6,543 nt of DNA. Origin: JBBQSN01 sp038213835. Its GTDB lineage: Bacteria > Actinomycetota > Actinomycetes > Actinomycetales > CAWJMD01. This document shows positions 5,749 to 6,543 of this stretch, piece by piece. Under the pieces are notes generated by a model. The model was not told where the DNA came from. It made no database searches and worked only from the letters and a program-made list of their open reading frames with translations. Within the stretch, counting starts at the first letter, position 1. Each line of letters starts with the position of its first letter. Both the position numbers and the translations under genes were made by a program. Location of the stretch: NCBI GenBank assembly GCA_038213835.1, contig JBBQSN010000176.1, positions 1 to 6,543 on the forward strand, given 5' to 3'.

Positions 5749-6315
5749 TCAGGCGGCTCGCGCGGCCGGCTCGGCCTCGACCAGGAGTCCCAGCGCGGCG
5801 AGCAGCCTGGCCCGCACGTCGGCGTCGGCCAGCGGGTCGACGTCGACCGCCGACTGCGAGACGGTGACGTCCTCGACCACGGTGGCGCCGGCGATCCCGG
5901 CGGAACGGGCGGCATCGGCGTGCGACCACTTGCCGCCGTAGGGGGTCGGCGTCGCGCCGACCACGCCGAACGGCTTGCCGAGGATCGCGCCGGCACCGAA
6001 CGGACGCGACAGCCAGTCCAGGGCGTTGTTGAGCACGGCAGGCATCGTCCCGTTGTACTCGGGGGTGACGGCCAGCACGCGGTCGGCAGCGGCCACAGCG
6101 GTCCGCAGCGCGGTGGCGGCCTCGGGGGCGGCGTCGCCGTCGAGGTCCTCGTTGTAGAACGGGACGTCGCCGAGGCCCTGGACGAGGTCGAGGGTCACGC
6201 CGACAGGTGCGGCGTCGCGCAGCATCTCGGCGATCCGGCGGTTGACCGAGCCTTCGCGCAGGCTGCCGACGAGGACGGCGACGCGGACGGGCCGGTCGGA
6301 GGGCTGGACGCTCAT
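5749..6315 (-). CDS. NADPH-dependent FMN reductase / quinone-azo reductase-like flavoprotein
   Basis: The 188-residue product has the flavodoxin-like fold of the NADPH-dependent FMN reductase family. Members use NAD(P)H to reduce FMN, quinones, azo dyes or chromate in the cytoplasm. The FMN phosphate loop is GSLREGSVNRR (residues 17-27). The flavin-ring motif is TPEYNGTMPAVLNNALDW (84-101), and GKPFGVVGATPTPYGGKW follows. All are in the expected order, and the length is normal. The ATG at 6315-6313 has GGAG six bases upstream. The in-frame TTG four codons earlier lacks a good site. A strong palindrome lies 42 bases upstream and probably controls it. Its position between atpC and an IS end is unusual. 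The physiological substrate cannot be inferred. Confidence 0.9.
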   Translation of the reverse strand: MSVQPSDRPVRVAVLVGSLREGSVNRRIAEMLRDAAPVGVTLDLVQGLGDVPFYNEDLDGDAAPEAATALRTAVAAADRVLAVTPEYNGTMPAVLNNALDWLSRPFGAGAILGKPFGVVGATPTPYGGKWSHADAARSAGIAGATVVEDVTVSQSAVDVDPLADADVRARLLAALGLLVEAEPAARAA

Positions 6316-6356
6316 GACGGACTCCAAGGAGGGACGGGACGTGCGGTCGTGGGCTT

Positions 6357-6376
6357 AAACGGACCTTGGTCCGTTT
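6357..6376. promoter_or_regulatory. Palindromic operator-like site upstream of the FMN reductase
   Basis: The sequence aaacggaccttggtccgttt has two perfect 9-bp inverted arms (aaacggacc and ggtccgttt) around a central tt. It lies 42-61 bases before the reductase ATG, where a promoter is expected, and is the most A/T-containing spot nearby. Size, symmetry and close spacing fit a dimeric repressor such as a TetR-family protein. No T-run follows, so it is not a classical terminator. The cognate regulator is not in the window. Confidence 0.6.
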
Positions 6377-6406
6377 CCATTCCCCCGGTGACCGCCCGCG
6401 CAGACC

Positions 6407-6543
6407 TAGTAGTCCGTCGCCTCTAACAGTCTGGGTACAGGTGGCGGAGTCTGGTGCGGGCATCACTGGTGGTGAAGTGCCAGTTGACTTGTCTTTGGTC
6501 GGCGTTGGTGGATGCCTGCCAGGCGGCCAGTTCGGTGTTGAGG
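6407..6543 (-). mobile_element. 3' end of an IS630-family insertion sequence
   Basis: The element includes the transposase C-terminus and a short stretch beyond the stop. IS630 elements insert at TA and end in terminal inverted repeats close to the transposase stop. TA dinucleotides at 6407-6408 and 6410-6411, followed by gtccgtcgcctc, are candidates for the boundary. The boundary is not proven because the other end is outside the window. Confidence 0.5.
6423..6543 (-). CDS. IS630-family transposase, C-terminal end only (partial)
   Basis: This frame enters from beyond the right edge and ends at TAG (6425-6423), giving 39 visible residues. They include NTELAAWQASTNADQRQVNW, then HFTTSDARTRLRHLYPDC. 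The pattern of Trp-Gln, Asn-(Ala)-x-Gln-Arg-Gln-Val, Trp-x-Phe-Thr-Thr, Asp-Ala-Arg and Leu-Tyr-Pro at the very end is characteristic of the C-terminus of one IS630 transposase subgroup. The catalytic DDE residues would lie outside the window. I recognise this from memory; a protein search would be decisive. It is on the same strand as the FMN reductase, so read-through from the IS could reach it. Confidence 0.75.
   Translation of the reverse strand, partial: LNTELAAWQASTNADQRQVNWHFTTSDARTRLRHLYPDC

Noticed and set aside
5356..6426. A 356-codon open frame on the plus strand opposite atpC and the FMN reductase
   Set aside because: The composition is low-complexity Gly/Asp/Val/Arg. Both genes on the opposite strand have clear family motifs, so this is an antisense shadow.
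1..6543. CRISPR array, tRNA, rRNA, riboswitch (including a cobalamin riboswitch for the mutase) or defence system
   Set aside because: No spaced direct repeats, cloverleaf-like segments, B12-box-like sequence or recognisable defence genes were seen. All spacers between genes are under 200 bp.

Overview
The window is very GC-rich, uses GTG starts heavily, and carries the gene neighbourhood atpC, DUF2550 and murA with an Asp-type MurA. This points to a high-GC Actinomycetota chromosome. A Nocardioides-like member of the Propionibacteriales is my best guess, but it is an inference from gene content and style, not a database match.

All genes but one are on the minus strand, so the transcription order runs from right to left. 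At the right edge (6543 to about 6407) is the 3' end of an IS630-family transposase. A 91-bp spacer follows, holding a near-perfect 20-bp palindrome (6357-6376) that looks like a repressor operator in front of an NADPH-dependent FMN reductase (6315-5749). Next come a short ATP synthase epsilon subunit (atpC, 5640-5353), a DUF2550 membrane-anchored protein (5307-4849), murA (4852-3488, overlapping DUF2550 by GTGA) and an intact CPA1-type Na+/H+ antiporter (3478-2174) starting nine bases after murA. These four genes form a compact housekeeping cluster.

A single plus-strand gene (1824-2156; one membrane helix plus a DUF2007-like domain) converges on the antiporter. Divergent from it is a second minus-strand cluster: a STAS-domain anti-sigma-factor-antagonist-like protein (1649-1320), the wreck of a second CPA1 antiporter that has lost its centre by internal deletion (1307-928), and the first 296 codons of a B12-dependent acyl-CoA mutase of the ethylmalonyl-CoA mutase/MeaA type (888 to beyond base 1). 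The mutase has an unusual Gly-Gly-Ser-Leu repeat leader encoded by a 12-bp tandem repeat.

Functionally the window is mostly core metabolism and envelope: energy (AtpC), peptidoglycan precursor synthesis (MurA), ion/pH homeostasis (antiporters), flavin/quinone reduction, and acyl-CoA carbon-skeleton rearrangement. I found no convincing new defence, mobile or biosynthetic system. The points most worth a second look are the deleted antiporter, the repeat-encoded mutase leader, the operator whose regulator is not visible next to an IS end, and the separation of a short atpC from atpD.
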